Source of the DNA: Bacteroidota bacterium
GTDB lineage: Bacteria > Bacteroidota > Bacteroidia > AKYH767-A > 2013-40CM-41-45
Assembly: GCA_003389385.1 (NCBI GenBank)
Contig: QQVM01000020.1
Coordinates: 221,001-285,000 of the forward strand
DNA: 64,000 bases
Direction of reading: 5' to 3'
The notes below the pieces were generated by a model, which worked only from the letters and a program-made list of their open reading frames with translations, did not search any database and was not told the DNA's origin. Below are positions 44,001 through 53,499 of this stretch, in pieces. Within the stretch, counting starts at the first letter, position 1. The number at the start of each line of letters is the position of its first letter. The position numbers were made by a program, and so were the translations under genes.

Positions 44001-44974
44001 TTGAGATGATTGATTAGATCGGCTTCGTGAAACTGGTGGTCATCAAATGAAGTGACTGTATGCGTAGGAGTTGATGACAACGAATTTCTGACCGGAATTC
44101 TCTTGCCATTTCCAAGATCAACAGTCAGGAAGTAGTAAGAAGTATCAGCATAATTGTTGATCTGGTGTATGAAACGTGAAGTGTTTTGATCCTGATTCCA
44201 GACAGTCTGACCTTTACCGTAAAAAACTATGTAATCATTTTCATTGAAAACCCCGTCAGTTTCTCCTACTACCAGTATCGCGTTTTCCTGTAAGTCATCA
44301 TACCTGAATTTTGAATTCAGGTAAGGCAGCTGTCCGCCGCCATTGCCGTACAAGCGAATATTTCTTGGATCTATGCTCTCTACCGGGACACCAAGATTTT
44401 TAAGCTGCTGATATGTAATCCGGTAAACTCCGTTTTGAAGTATTCCAATTTTATACCAATCTCCGGATGCAAGCACACTGTTTGATGCATAGGTTCTGGT
44501 TGGTGGATTACTGTTTTGTCTTGATAAACCGCTCGGTGAAATTTCAAGCTGGTAGGATACCAATCTTTCATATCCTGCAGGACCCTTTCGAATAGGTTTA
44601 ATACTTATGCTGGCGAATGCCTCTTTTTTACGATAGGAAATTGAAGTTTGAACTTCGAATTCGCTTGAAAACTTTTCTTTTTCACGCAATAAATCTAAAT
44701 CTGGAAGCGGTTCTGTGGCAACATTGATCAGTTTAACATTTACGGAGGATGTGCCATTTGCCAGAGGGACTGTTTCAGTGATTATTGGATTAAAATTCTC
44801 ATCATAAACAGCACCTTCAAAATGATAACTTCTGAAAACGGTTTCATCAGGCAATTTTCTTTCATATTCCTTTTGCCATTTGATAGTTTTTCGCTGCATA
44901 CCGTTCTCCGGCTGCGCAAATACTGCAAAAGGTAAAAATGAAAGAAGAATAAGAGAGATTCTTGTCAAGGTCAT
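41087..44974 (-). CDS. porU: Type IX secretion sortase PorU (C25 gingipain-like peptidase)
   Basis: Cell-surface enzyme that cleaves the C-terminal signal of T9SS cargo and attaches it to lipopolysaccharide. Signal peptide (RISLILLSFLPFAVFAQ) at ATG 44974; an ATG 28 codons upstream would put polar residues before it. The C25 peptidase region has His about 800 in LTYIGHGGEIGWAHE and Cys about 833 in TATCEFTR. The C-terminus is a FlgD-like/T9SS sorting-type domain (YPNPFTTNTTFMFEH ... GKGVYIYKLRV). ~1295 residues, usual for PorU. It is transcribed with porV. Confidence 0.93.
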   Translation of the reverse strand: MTLTRISLILLSFLPFAVFAQPENGMQRKTIKWQKEYERKLPDETVFRSYHFEGAVYDENFNPIITETVPLANGTSSVNVKLINVATEPLPDLDLLREKEKFSSEFEVQTSISYRKKEAFASISIKPIRKGPAGYERLVSYQLEISPSGLSRQNSNPPTRTYASNSVLASGDWYKIGILQNGVYRITYQQLKNLGVPVESIDPRNIRLYGNGGGQLPYLNSKFRYDDLQENAILVVGETDGVFNENDYIVFYGKGQTVWNQDQNTSRFIHQINNYADTSYYFLTVDLGNGKRIPVRNSLSSTPTHTVTSFDDHQFHEADLINHLKSGREWYGETFDNFNNTRNFNFNFPNAVAGDSAFLKVSVLGRATITGGINTNAFNIGVNGTSVGLLPFSTVGISVQDNYATPGILNVHVPVSSSTANVSVQFSSADPSGIGWLNFIEWNVRRNLDLSGTGSQFEFRDSRSVGPGNVLEFILSNANSNLTIWDVTDHINVVKQDVSLNGSNMSYKVSGDVLRQFIAFNSTSFLSPIIKGQVDNQNLHGLAQAEMIIITNPAFVQQAEKVADFHRDKDGLRVVVATTHQVFNEFSSGAQDVCAIRDFVKMFYDRAQNASDLPRYLLLYGDASYDNKYRISNNSNLVTSFQSAGSLNQTQTYMSDDFYGLLDDNEGEWTNSEIVDISVGRLPVRSIPEAESAARKIIRYGGGETVPIFDESGAVNPTVFADWRNNITFVGDDQDSNTHFRQSDTLARRMANAAPLLNIEKIYLDAYNQISTPGGQRYPDAQSAIVDRIQRGTLLLTYIGHGGEIGWAHERVLEIDDINGWTNINSLAAFLTATCEFTRVDDPGRTSAGELVFLNPNGGGIALFTTSRLAFSSSNFNLTQKFFQHFTTPVNGKMPTIGEVFERTKVDVYSDQYVRNFLLIGDPALRLAFPEMKVKTNTINSVDVSQPTDTLKALSKITITGEIQDASGQKLNSYNGILYPTIYDKSVTYNTLGNDLNDARDPSYPAPFDLQKNIIYKGKVSVSNGEFSFSFVVPRDIQFQYGFGKLSFYAHNGQTDAAGYFKNAVVGGFNTSASADNTGPEIRLYMNDEKFVRGGLTDANPYLYAIISDSSGINTVGTGIGHDMTAELNNDKSKVIVLNDYYENDLNSYQQGKVKYPYKNLPPGPHTVRLKVWDVFNNSGEAVTEFVVAETAELALDHVLNYPNPFTTNTTFMFEHNKPFSELDVRVQIFTVSGKLVKTISQRITPKGFRSDDLKWDGLDEYGDKIGKGVYIYKLRVRTPEGQYADKFEKLVILR

Positions 44975-45354
44975 TGTCTTGAAGAAATAAAATTTCGTGC
45001 AAAGGGAAGTCATCTCAACGTAAGATTTCCAGGAATATTGAATAAACAAAATTATCAAATAAAAGGATAGTTATCTTCGTAAATTTGCAATAGGGTTCAA
45101 CCAAATCCCAGACCACTGCGCAGCGTTTAATTTCTTAAATCCACATCATTGATTGCAGAAATCATACATACAGAAAATGATGAATGAGGAAGTTCCGCGA
45201 TAAAAAAATGCATTCTTGAATTTTATGAACCTTAAAAATCAGTAAAATTGTGTCGAAATCTTGCAGTGAATCAATAAGTTCTCAATTGTGATATTCCGGC
45301 TAACGAAACAATGTACCTTCACTCACGTAAGATGACAACTAAATTAAGTTAAAA
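44975..45354. other. Divergent intergenic region between porU and the porP-like gene
   Basis: 380 bp without a recognisable gene. For porU, TAATTTTG on the minus strand (45054-45047) is a possible -7 element. On the plus strand, TAAATTTG (45080-45087) is another, but it lies 268 nt from the porP-like start and no -33 box was found. No RNA gene, repeat or regulator site was recognised in the rest. Confidence 0.4.
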
Positions 45355-46311
45355 ATGCTCAGGAAAGTTCTGATCTTCTTCTTTATAGTTTGCACGGGGA
45401 CAACCTCCGCGCAAGATCCTGAGTTTACCCAGTTTTATGCGAATCCGCTTTATTTGAACCCGGCTTTTGCAGGAACAGCAAGATGTCCCAGGGTCAACCT
45501 GAATTACAGGAATCAATGGCCGGCACTGACCGGTACATTTGTTACATACACTGCTTCATACGACCAGCATGTGGAGCCATTAGGTGGTGGATTGGGATTG
45601 CTTGTTTTGAATGACAAAGCAGGCGAAAACACACTCACAACAACAAATGTAAGTGGGATGTATTCATATCTTCTCAACGTTACAAGGGAGTTTTCTGTGA
45701 AGTTTGGTTTGCAGGGAACTTATGCTCAGAAAAAGCTGGATTGGGACAAGCTCACTTTTGGCGATATGATTGATCCCAGATATGGTTTCGTATATGAAAC
45801 TCAGGAAACGCGTCCAAATACAAATAAGAGTTTCTGGGATTTTTCAGCCGGAATCCTGGGATACAGCAACAAGGTTTACGGAGGTGTGGCAGTAAATCAC
45901 ATCACTGAGCCCGAGGAGTTTTATATACGTGCTGCACCTGGCAGCCGTCTACCTATGAAGATAACAGGACATGTCGGAGCTGTGCTCCCGCTCGGCGGAG
46001 GAAGGGATGAGGGCACTTACATTTCACCTAATTTTCTTTGGCAAAAGCAAAGGGATTTTGAGCAATATAACATTGGAGTCTATTTAGCAAAAGCACCGCT
46101 CGTAGGTGGATTATGGTACCGAGGCAGCGACTCTTTTATATTATTGGTTGGCTTACAGCAAGGCATGTTCAAGTTCGGATATAGCTATGACATCACTGTA
46201 TCCAAACTTGCAAAATCATCAGCCGGTTCACATGAACTGTCACTGGGTTTGCAGTTTCCTTGCTCACCTAAGAAGAAAAGATTCAGGACAATTAAATGCC
46301 CTGCATTCTAG
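45355..46311 (+). CDS. PorP/SprF family type IX secretion membrane protein
   Basis: Outer-membrane protein with signal peptide (VLIFFFIVCTGTTSAQ) and the PorP/SprF start DPEFTQFYANPLYLNPAFAGTARCPRVNLNYRNQWPAL. Later strands FSVKFGLQGTYAQKKLDW and KSSAGSHELSLGLQFPC are typical. Such proteins anchor T9SS-secreted adhesins at the cell surface. Bacteroidota have many paralogues; this one pairs with gldJ rather than a large adhesin gene. It precedes gldJ by 63 nt on the same strand. Confidence 0.9.
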   Translation: MLRKVLIFFFIVCTGTTSAQDPEFTQFYANPLYLNPAFAGTARCPRVNLNYRNQWPALTGTFVTYTASYDQHVEPLGGGLGLLVLNDKAGENTLTTTNVSGMYSYLLNVTREFSVKFGLQGTYAQKKLDWDKLTFGDMIDPRYGFVYETQETRPNTNKSFWDFSAGILGYSNKVYGGVAVNHITEPEEFYIRAAPGSRLPMKITGHVGAVLPLGGGRDEGTYISPNFLWQKQRDFEQYNIGVYLAKAPLVGGLWYRGSDSFILLVGLQQGMFKFGYSYDITVSKLAKSSAGSHELSLGLQFPCSPKKKRFRTIKCPAF

Positions 46312-46374
46312 GATTTTAAAATAAAATAAATACATTTGGCAAGCGTTTAATTGCAAATAAACAGGAAACCCAAA

Positions 46375-47826
46375 ATGAAAAAACTCATTTGGAATTACTT
46401 CAGCATCACAGCCTTAGCACTTTTTCTCAGTTCTTGCGGAAAAGAAAAATCATCTGTGACGGGCTGGAATTACAATGATCCGAAAAACGGTGGTTTTGAA
46501 GTAGTCCCTTACGACGAACAAGAGACCGGTCCGGGATTGGTACTTATTGAAGGAGGTACATTTACCATGGGTAGAACTGAACAGGAAATTACTCACGACT
46601 GGAACAATATTCCTCGCAGGGTAACAGTAAGTTCATTTTACATGGATGAAACAGAAGTGGCAAACATCCACTATCTTGAATATCTATACTGGATTTCGAG
46701 AGTATTTGGCAGCGACTATCCTGAAGTTTATAAAAAAGCATTGCCAGATACTTTGGTATGGCGCGACAAACTTGCATACAATGAGCCATTTGTTGAATTA
46801 TATCTCAGGCACCCTGCATATCAGCAATACCCTGTGGTGGGTGTGAACTGGTTGCAGGCCAGTGACTTCTGCAAGTGGAGAACTGATCGTGTGAATGAAC
46901 AGATTCTCATCCGCGAGGGCATTCTGCGTGTGAATCCGAATCAGATTAATGAGGATAATTTCAATACTGATTCTTATTTGGCAGGACAATATGAAGGTCT
47001 TGTAAAGAGTGACCTGATGGATCTGAACCCAAGTTCAGGTACTAATGGAACTCGAAAGGTTCGTATGGAAGACGGAATTCTTCTTCCAAAATATCGTCTC
47101 CCAACCGAAGCAGAGTGGGAATATGCGGCTCTTGCACAGATTGGGAACACTATTTATGAGCGTGTGACTGACCGCAGGCAATATCCTTGGAATGGCCACA
47201 TCACACGGAACAGCAGTGAAAAATACAAAGGTCAGATGATGGCCAACTTTAAGAGAGGCCGAGGTGACAATATGGGTACTGCAGGATTTCTGAATGACAA
47301 TGCAGATATTCCTGCTCCGGTCCACAGCTATTGGCCTAACGATTACGGTCTGTATAATATGGCCGGCAACGTAAGCGAGTGGGTAATGGATGTATATCGT
47401 CCTCTTTCTCCGGAAGATAAAAGCGATTTCAACTCATACAGAGGAAACGTTTTCACCACTCAGCAGCGTGATGAAGAGGGTTATATTGTTGAAAAAGATT
47501 CTTTGGGAAGAATTCCAATGCGTGAAGTCACTCCTGAGGAAAATGCTGACAGAAGAAACTACACATTTGCAGACAACATCAATTTCCTTGATGGCGATGA
47601 GGAAGAAATAAAATATGACTACGGAGTTGCTTCTCTCATTAATGATAAAGCAAAGGTATACAAAGGAGGTTCCTGGAATGACAGGGCTTATTGGATGTCT
47701 CCGGGTTCCAGAAGATTCCTTGATGAAGGTCAGAGCACCAATACCATTGGGTTCAGATGCGCAATGACAAGGGTCGGGAGTCCTGTAGGTCTTGGAACCA
47801 AACCCAAAACAAAAATCAAAAGATAA
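46375..47826 (+). CDS. gldJ: Gliding motility / type IX secretion lipoprotein GldJ
   Basis: Lipoprotein (LALFLSSC, lipobox Cys 21) with a formylglycine-generating-enzyme-like domain: GLVLIEGGTFTMGRTEQ, DWNNIPRRVTVSSFYMDETEV, YPVVGVNWLQASDFCKWRTDR, RLPTEAEWEYAA, YNMAGNVSEWVMDVYRP and a C-terminal GFRCAMTRV. The combination with DWNNIPRRVTVSS and ALPDTLVWRDKLAYNEP is characteristic of GldJ, a paralogue of the T9SS ring lipoprotein GldK/PorK. The catalytic Cys pair of true formylglycine enzymes is not evident. In Flavobacterium gldJ also neighbours porU and porV. ATG at 46375 is preferred to TTG at 46351. Confidence 0.87.
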   Translation: MKKLIWNYFSITALALFLSSCGKEKSSVTGWNYNDPKNGGFEVVPYDEQETGPGLVLIEGGTFTMGRTEQEITHDWNNIPRRVTVSSFYMDETEVANIHYLEYLYWISRVFGSDYPEVYKKALPDTLVWRDKLAYNEPFVELYLRHPAYQQYPVVGVNWLQASDFCKWRTDRVNEQILIREGILRVNPNQINEDNFNTDSYLAGQYEGLVKSDLMDLNPSSGTNGTRKVRMEDGILLPKYRLPTEAEWEYAALAQIGNTIYERVTDRRQYPWNGHITRNSSEKYKGQMMANFKRGRGDNMGTAGFLNDNADIPAPVHSYWPNDYGLYNMAGNVSEWVMDVYRPLSPEDKSDFNSYRGNVFTTQQRDEEGYIVEKDSLGRIPMREVTPEENADRRNYTFADNINFLDGDEEEIKYDYGVASLINDKAKVYKGGSWNDRAYWMSPGSRRFLDEGQSTNTIGFRCAMTRVGSPVGLGTKPKTKIKR

Positions 47827-47832
47827 TCTTTC

Positions 47833-47860
47833 AGCCCCCTCATGCAGGGGGCTTTTTTTT
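47833..47860 (+). terminator. Rho-independent terminator after gldJ
   Basis: AGCCCCC (47833-47839) pairs with GGGGGCT (47847-47853) across a 7-nt loop, followed by a run of T to 47860. It ends the porP-like/gldJ unit; gldKLMN do not follow. Confidence 0.92.
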
Positions 47861-47957
47861 ACCTTCCCCTTGAAGATTTATATGTGTTCGAAATTCGGAT
47901 GTTAAAAATATCTGAAATTGCCTATCACTCTGAATCTGGTATTCGTAATTTTGAGGA

Positions 47958-48785
47958 ATGACAAGACTGCAGTTATTTGAAGAGATTAAGCGTAAAAAAT
48001 CATTCTTGTGTGTTGGGCTGGACACTGATATTAAACGTCTGCCGCCTCATCTCATGCGGTGTGATGATCCGGTGTTTGAGTTCAACAGGCAGATCATTGA
48101 TGCGACTCAGGAATTCTGCGTTGCTTACAAGCCCAACCTGGCATTTTATGAATCTTCAGGTCCTGGTGGACTGCAAAGTCTCGAAAGTACTGTCAGATAC
48201 ATCCCTTCGGGTTTTTTTACCATTGCAGATGCTAAACGTGGAGATATCGGCAACACTGCAGAAATGTATGCACGCACTTTTTATGACTATTATAGATTCG
48301 ATTCTGTCACCGTGGCTCCCTATATGGGAAAGGACTCTGTCGTCCCGTTTATCCAGCCTGGCAAATTCGCCATAGTACTTGCACTTACCAGCAATGCAGG
48401 ATCAATGGACTTTCAACTGGGAGAATTATCTGTCACATTCCAGGGAAGAAGAGAAAGATTGTTTGAGCACGTCCTCAGGATAGCTTCCGGCTGGGGTAAT
48501 GCTGACGAACTAATGTTTGTTGCCGGCGCGACACATCCTGAACTCATCGGTAAAATTCGCAACATCGTACCGGATCATTTTTTGCTTGTCCCAGGGATAG
48601 GAGCGCAGGGTGGCAGTCTTGATGAAGTGTCAGCACAAGGCCTCAATTCAACAGTCGGCCTTCTTGTTAACTCTTCAAGAAATATACTCTATGCAAGTTC
48701 AGGAGAAGATTTTGCGGAGGCTGCACACAGGGAGGCTCAAAGAATTCAGATGGAGATGCAGATAATACTTGAAAGTCGCTTTTAA
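47958..48785 (+). CDS. pyrF: Orotidine 5'-phosphate decarboxylase (type 2)
   Basis: Last step of UMP synthesis (EC 4.1.1.23). It has [14 protein letters not shown], the catalytic [17 protein letters not shown] (Lys and Asp of the Asp-x-Lys-x-x-Asp set), [13 protein letters not shown] and [15 protein letters not shown]. At 275 residues it is the longer bacterial type 2 form rather than the 230-residue type 1. It sits alone after the gldJ terminator. A TAATTTTG at 47946-47953 is too close to the ATG for a normal leader and has no -33 partner. Confidence 0.95.
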   Translation: MTRLQLFEEIKRKKSFLCVGLDTDIKRLPPHLMRCDDPVFEFNRQIIDATQEFCVAYKPNLAFYESSGPGGLQSLESTVRYIPSGFFTIADAKRGDIGNTAEMYARTFYDYYRFDSVTVAPYMGKDSVVPFIQPGKFAIVLALTSNAGSMDFQLGELSVTFQGRRERLFEHVLRIASGWGNADELMFVAGATHPELIGKIRNIVPDHFLLVPGIGAQGGSLDEVSAQGLNSTVGLLVNSSRNILYASSGEDFAEAAHREAQRIQMEMQIILESRF

Positions 48786-48833
48786 TAAACCGGAAAAACA
48801 GCAATCGGTTTTATCTTAGATAAAATTCCGCCG

Positions 48834-50111
48834 ATGCTGGAAGTTTTTTTACACCATGTTTGGAAATATTCTCTTTTTATAAAAGAGGATTTGAAATGCA
48901 CCTCGGGAGAAAGGATTGAGATTATAGATCCCGGAAATCTGAATTCAGATTCAGGCCCTGATTTTCATACAGCCCGCCTGAAGATCGGTGATACCCTTTG
49001 GGTAGGATGTGTGGAGGTTCACCTAAATTCTTCCGACTGGGAAAAGCATGGGCATGATCAGGATGAGGCATATGAAAACTGCATATTACACGTAGTGTTG
49101 AATGCAGATACAAATGTGAAAACCAAATCCGGACGTGTTGTACATTGCCTGGAACTCAAGTCCAGAATTCATGATTCTGCTTTTCGCAATTATCGCAACC
49201 TGCTTGAAAATCATCATCATCTTCCCTGTGAGCCCAGGTTAAAGGAAACCGATCCCAATCAGAATGAAGATTGGTTTCATCAGTTGGCCCGAGCCAGATT
49301 GGAAATCAGGTCCAGGCAAATTGCATCCGTTCTTGAAAAGTTCAATGGTTCATGGGATCAGTCGTATTATTTCTGGATGGGAAAGCAATTTGGCTTTTCA
49401 TTGAATGCCATTCCCTTTACAATGTTGTGCGACGTATTACCGTTGAATCTATTACACAGGCATGGGAATAACCTTGAAAAAACAGAAGCATTGCTTTTCG
49501 GATGTGCAGGATTTCTTGAAGACGAAAGCGGTGATCCATACTACATGGTCTTACGTGAGCATTTTCTGCATTATAAAAATCTACTCCGGCTAAGAAGCCT
49601 GCACATCTCATCATGGAAGTTTCTGAGAATGCGCCCTAATAATTTTCCGACTGTCAGGATAGCTCAGTTTGCTGCACTATACTTTGACAATAACAATCTG
49701 TTTTCATTGTTGCCCGAAATATCAAGTTATACTGAAGCAAGAGAAGTTTTCAATTTGAAGGCCTCATCATACTGGGATGAACACTATCGATTTAATTGCC
49801 GTGCTTCTTTGTCTGTTAAAATTCTTGGAAAGAGGAGCGCTGACCTTCTGATAATAAATGCTTGCCTTCCATTTTTATATACATGGGGAAAGTTTCACAA
49901 TTCAGAAATGCATATTAACAAGGCGATAGAAATTTTAGGGCAAATAGAGCCTGAGCAAAACCATATTATTTCACGCTGGAAGAAATATGGTATTAAAGCA
50001 GGCAATGCCTTGCATTCACAAGCATTGGTTGAGTTGAGCAATGAGTTTTGCTCTCAGAAAAAATGTTTAAATTGCGGAATAGGATTACAACTAATCAACA
50101 ATCTGCCATGA
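48834..50111 (+). CDS. DUF2851 family protein
   Basis: 425-residue cytoplasmic protein of the DUF2851 family, common in Bacteroidota and of unknown function. Features are EIIDPGNLNSDSGPDFHTARLKIGDTLWVGCVEVH, HGHDQDEAYENCILHVVL and a C-terminal region ending CSQKKCLNCGIGLQL, with a CxxC that may bind zinc. The DxGPDFxxA and EVHxxxxDW-type stretch resembles a nuclease-like core, but this is not firm. It overlaps the PspC gene by 4 bp. Confidence 0.85.
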   Translation: MLEVFLHHVWKYSLFIKEDLKCTSGERIEIIDPGNLNSDSGPDFHTARLKIGDTLWVGCVEVHLNSSDWEKHGHDQDEAYENCILHVVLNADTNVKTKSGRVVHCLELKSRIHDSAFRNYRNLLENHHHLPCEPRLKETDPNQNEDWFHQLARARLEIRSRQIASVLEKFNGSWDQSYYFWMGKQFGFSLNAIPFTMLCDVLPLNLLHRHGNNLEKTEALLFGCAGFLEDESGDPYYMVLREHFLHYKNLLRLRSLHISSWKFLRMRPNNFPTVRIAQFAALYFDNNNLFSLLPEISSYTEAREVFNLKASSYWDEHYRFNCRASLSVKILGKRSADLLIINACLPFLYTWGKFHNSEMHINKAIEILGQIEPEQNHIISRWKKYGIKAGNALHSQALVELSNEFCSQKKCLNCGIGLQLINNLP

Positions 50112-50335
50112 GTCCGCTTGATAAGCTGAGAAATTTTGTAGAGATAAATGCATTTGGAGTCTGTACCTGGCTGGGAGAGAAATTTAAAATCCAAACTTCC
50201 GTCATCCGCTTATTCTTTATTTATTCGTCCTTTCTCGCGATTGGTTCTCCTGTAATCATTTACATGATACTTGCATTCTGGATTAAGATGAAAAATCACC
50301 TGATTGCAAAAAGATCTTCAGTGTGGGATCTTTGA
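50108..50335 (+). CDS. PspC domain membrane protein
   Basis: Small membrane protein of 75 residues with a PspC-like domain: FGVCTWLGEKFKIQTSVIRLFFIYSSF followed by IIYMILAFWIKMK. PspC proteins are linked to envelope-stress signalling. ATG 50108 overlaps the stop of the DUF2851 gene (ATGA), so translation is probably coupled; ATG 50048 lies inside that gene and would add a polar stretch. Confidence 0.82.
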   Translation: MSPLDKLRNFVEINAFGVCTWLGEKFKIQTSVIRLFFIYSSFLAIGSPVIIYMILAFWIKMKNHLIAKRSSVWDL

Positions 50336-50355
50336 AACTGACGATAGAATCAACC

Positions 50356-52542
50356 ATGAATTACAGACTGACTTTGAGAATCTTTCTGGTTCTTCTTTTG
50401 CTTGTTTCAGGCAGTTCAGCATTCGGACAATGGATTTCACTCGGACCAGATAGTGTACCTGCTCTGATGAGGCCTTTTGACGGTTCTTTGAAATTCGCCA
50501 GTGGAATAGGCAGAGTCTCCTGTCTGCGTTTTTTCAAAGATGGGGATGGAAAAGAGATCATGTATTTAGGCACTCCTTACGGAGGACTTTGGAAAAAAAC
50601 TGTGAATGGTCCGAAGTGGGAATATGCCGGTGCTGCTCAATTACCTAATCAAGGAGTGTCTGATTTTTTAATCAGTCGAAGAAAAACAGACAAACTATTT
50701 ATTCTCAGTGGTGATCCTGATTGCATTCTCAATAAAAACGCACCGGCTCTGGGTTCCACCGATTGTCAAAGCCGGGGGATTTTCATCAGTAAGGATGGCG
50801 GACAAAGCTGGAGCGATAATGCAGCCGGCTTGTGGATGGATGAGAATGGAGTTGAGCTTATAGATTTCTGGAAGTTTCCCACCCGAAAAGTGGCGCGAAA
50901 GCTGCTTGTTGATCCGCGTTGTTCAAGGCGAATGCTGACAGTTATTCATACTTACACCAATGATTCGAAAACATTTGACGGGATGATTTTTAACAGCAAT
51001 GACGGTGGGCAAAAATGGATCAGAAGTTTCTACGGTAAGGACGCATATCTGCGCGATATGGAATGGAAGCCGAGGTCTAAAAAGACAGTTTATGCATCTG
51101 GACGCAGCGTCCTCAGATCCAATGACAGGGGAAAGTCCTGGTTTAGTTTGCAATTAAACGGACTTCCTGCAGATAGCTCAGTCATAAGATGTGAAATTAC
51201 TCTCAGCAATGCCGCACCGGATAATATCTATGCACTGGTTATTTATTCTCATTCACCTGGTGGGGAAATTTTCCTTTCAGAGAACTCAGGTGAAAGTTTC
51301 AGAAGCATCGCTCGTACTCAGGCAAGTCCGCACTGGAGAACAGCCATAGCTGTCAGTCATAAAGACCCCGGGCTTATATTTTTTTCCGGAGGCAACAAAG
51401 TATATAAATTAAAGAAGGAGAATGGCCAATGGAAGCAGAGTTTTTCGGGGGGCAGCATTCACGATGATGTTCACGATCTCACTTTTGATCCAAAGGGAAA
51501 TAGAATATATGCAAGCACCGATGGGGGAATATACAGCAGTGAGGATGAAGGCCGCACCTGGCTGGATGAAAGTACGGGACTTAACATTGCGGAATGCTGG
51601 AGTGTTGGGGTATCTCAAAGCGGACCTTTGATTGTGGCATCCGGTCTTCAGGATTGCGGGACAATAATCAGGTTTCCTGAAGATGATAGTCTGCGAGGCT
51701 GGTAGATCACTCGCGGTGGCGACGGAATGGCGGTGGAATTTGATCCGTATGATAACAGGTTAATCTATGCCAATGACGGTAACAACAACATCGTTAGCAG
51801 ATCAGAAGACAGAGCACAGACATGGTCCAGAAATCTGGCGCCTACCAGAGAGCAAAAAGCCATGTACAGAAGACCTTTTGTCAGACACGAAAAATACAGC
51901 GGACTTATTTTTACCGCTTATCACGATGTGTTCAAAAGCAGTGATAAGGGAGACTCTTGGAAAAAAATTTCAGACTTCTCTTTTATTTCAAAGGATCACA
52001 GTATTGTGGCAATGGCAGTCAGCGCATCAGATACCAATGTCATTTATGCAGCCTATTCCTCTCCCGCATGGAGTGACAAGCCTGAAAAAAAGTTATGGAA
52101 AACACGGAATGGAGGAGAAACGTGGACAGATATTTCTCATGGGCTTACTGGAGTTCATTGGAATGAAATCACAGACATCCTGGTTGACCAGATCAATCCC
52201 GAAATAGTATACGTAAGTTTTCAAGGCGGTTGGAAATACAAGATTATGAAAAGTGTCAGCGGTGGAGAAGGTAAGGAGCCATGGAAAGATTATTCAAATG
52301 GTTTACCTGATGACGGAGATGTATTATGCCTTGCGAAATCGGTCGGAGCGCAAAGCCTTTTTGCGGGAACGATTAACGGAATATACAAGAGGAGTCACAC
52401 AGATGGAAGTTGGAGAAGCATAAATTACAATATGCCACGCCAAATGATTTCCGATATTGCCGTCAGAGAAAGTCCCTTGATGCTTTTTGCCGGTACACAC
52501 GGGATGGGTATATGGATGTTACATTTGAGTTTAGAAAGATAA
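50356..52542 (+). pseudogene. Sortilin/VPS10-like beta-propeller protein gene interrupted by an in-frame TAG
   Basis: Two open parts in the same frame, 50356-51705 and 51706-52542, are separated only by a TAG codon (51703-51705). Both sides match the secreted sortilin/BNR-repeat family: signal peptide (IFLVLLLLVSGSSAFGQ), repeats such as GIFISKDGGQSWSDN, IFNSNDGGQKWIRS and GIYSSEDEGRTWLDE before the stop, then ITRGGDGMAVEFDPYDNRLIY, LWKTRNGGETWTDIS and a closing AGTHGMGIWML after it. Whole length would be about 728 residues. No frameshift or drift is visible elsewhere, so the mutation is recent, a sequencing error, or read through. No T9SS C-terminal signal follows. Confidence 0.78.
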
Positions 52543-52567
52543 TTTGTTAAATTTTAAACAGCAAACA

Positions 52568-53479
52568 GTGAAGAAAACAATACTTGTTACCGGAAGTAAT
52601 GGTTTGCTTGGACAGAAAACAGTTTACGGTTTGCTCGTTTTACCGGATGTGCATTGCGTCAGCACCGGCCGCGGTCCAAACAGAATGAAAAGAAAGGACG
52701 GATACGAATATGAGGAGTTTGACATTACAGACTACTCAAGGATGGAAGAGTTGTTCGAAAAACACAGGCCAGATGCTGTAATTCACACTGCAGCACTAAC
52801 GAATGTAGATGCATGTGAAAACAGAAGAGAAGAAGCATATGCGCTGAATGTGGAGGCCGTCAAAAGCTTAGCTTCAGTATGCGGAAAGAATAATACGCAT
52901 CTGGTACACCTCAGCACAGATTTTGTATTTGATGGATCAGAGGGTCCATACATTGAAAGCGATCAGGTAAATCCTATCAGCTATTATGCACAAACTAAGT
53001 CGGAAGCAGAAATAGTTGTGAAAGAGAGCAGAGCATCATTTTCAATCATCAGGACTATCATTATTTATGGAGTAGTGGACGACAACAGCCGGTCAAACGT
53101 GGTGCTTTGGACAATCAATTCGTTAAGAGAAAAGAAAATCATTCGCGTAATCAATGACCAGCACCGAAGCCCAACCCTTGCAGAGGATCTTGCGCAAGCC
53201 TGCATTTCTGCTGCCTTGCGGAGGGAGAAAGGCTTATTTCACGTATCAGGCAGGGAGTTGATGTGCATAGAGGACATTGTCAGGATCACTGCAGATTATT
53301 TTGATCTGGATGACAAGTTCATTCAGCCGATAAGTTCTGAGGAATTGCATCAACCTGCAAAAAGACCACCAATGACAGGGTTTCTGATTCAAAAGGCTGA
53401 ACAGGAACTGGGTTTTCATCCTCGTCCATTTCTTGAGGGACTGGCTATTGTAAAGAAACAGCTTTTATTGGTGGGTTAG
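52568..53479 (+). CDS. RmlD-like NAD(P)-dependent sugar epimerase/reductase
   Basis: Extended short-chain dehydrogenase of the RmlD substrate-binding family. It has GSNGLLGQKTV (nucleotide-binding GxxGxxG), VIHTAALTNVDACE, VHLSTDFVFDGSEGPY and the catalytic YYAQTKSEAE (Tyr-x3-Lys). Those features resemble dTDP-4-dehydrorhamnose reductase, but no rml genes are adjacent, so the substrate is unknown. GTG at 52568 is preferred as start, giving KKTILVTGSNG; TTG at 52544 lies right at the end of the upstream gene and would add eight residues. Confidence 0.82.
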   Translation: MKKTILVTGSNGLLGQKTVYGLLVLPDVHCVSTGRGPNRMKRKDGYEYEEFDITDYSRMEELFEKHRPDAVIHTAALTNVDACENRREEAYALNVEAVKSLASVCGKNNTHLVHLSTDFVFDGSEGPYIESDQVNPISYYAQTKSEAEIVVKESRASFSIIRTIIIYGVVDDNSRSNVVLWTINSLREKKIIRVINDQHRSPTLAEDLAQACISAALRREKGLFHVSGRELMCIEDIVRITADYFDLDDKFIQPISSEELHQPAKRPPMTGFLIQKAEQELGFHPRPFLEGLAIVKKQLLLVG

Positions 53480-53499
53480 ATATTGGGTTTTTTTTTGAT

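Noticed and set aside
45080..45087. TAAATTTG as promoter of the porP-like gene
   Set aside because: 268 nt from the gene with no -33 TTTG at the right spacing.
46375..47826. Formylglycine-generating enzyme / sulfatase-activating enzyme
   Set aside because: Lipoprotein with GldJ-specific stretches and no clear catalytic Cys pair; the location by porU-porV fits GldJ.
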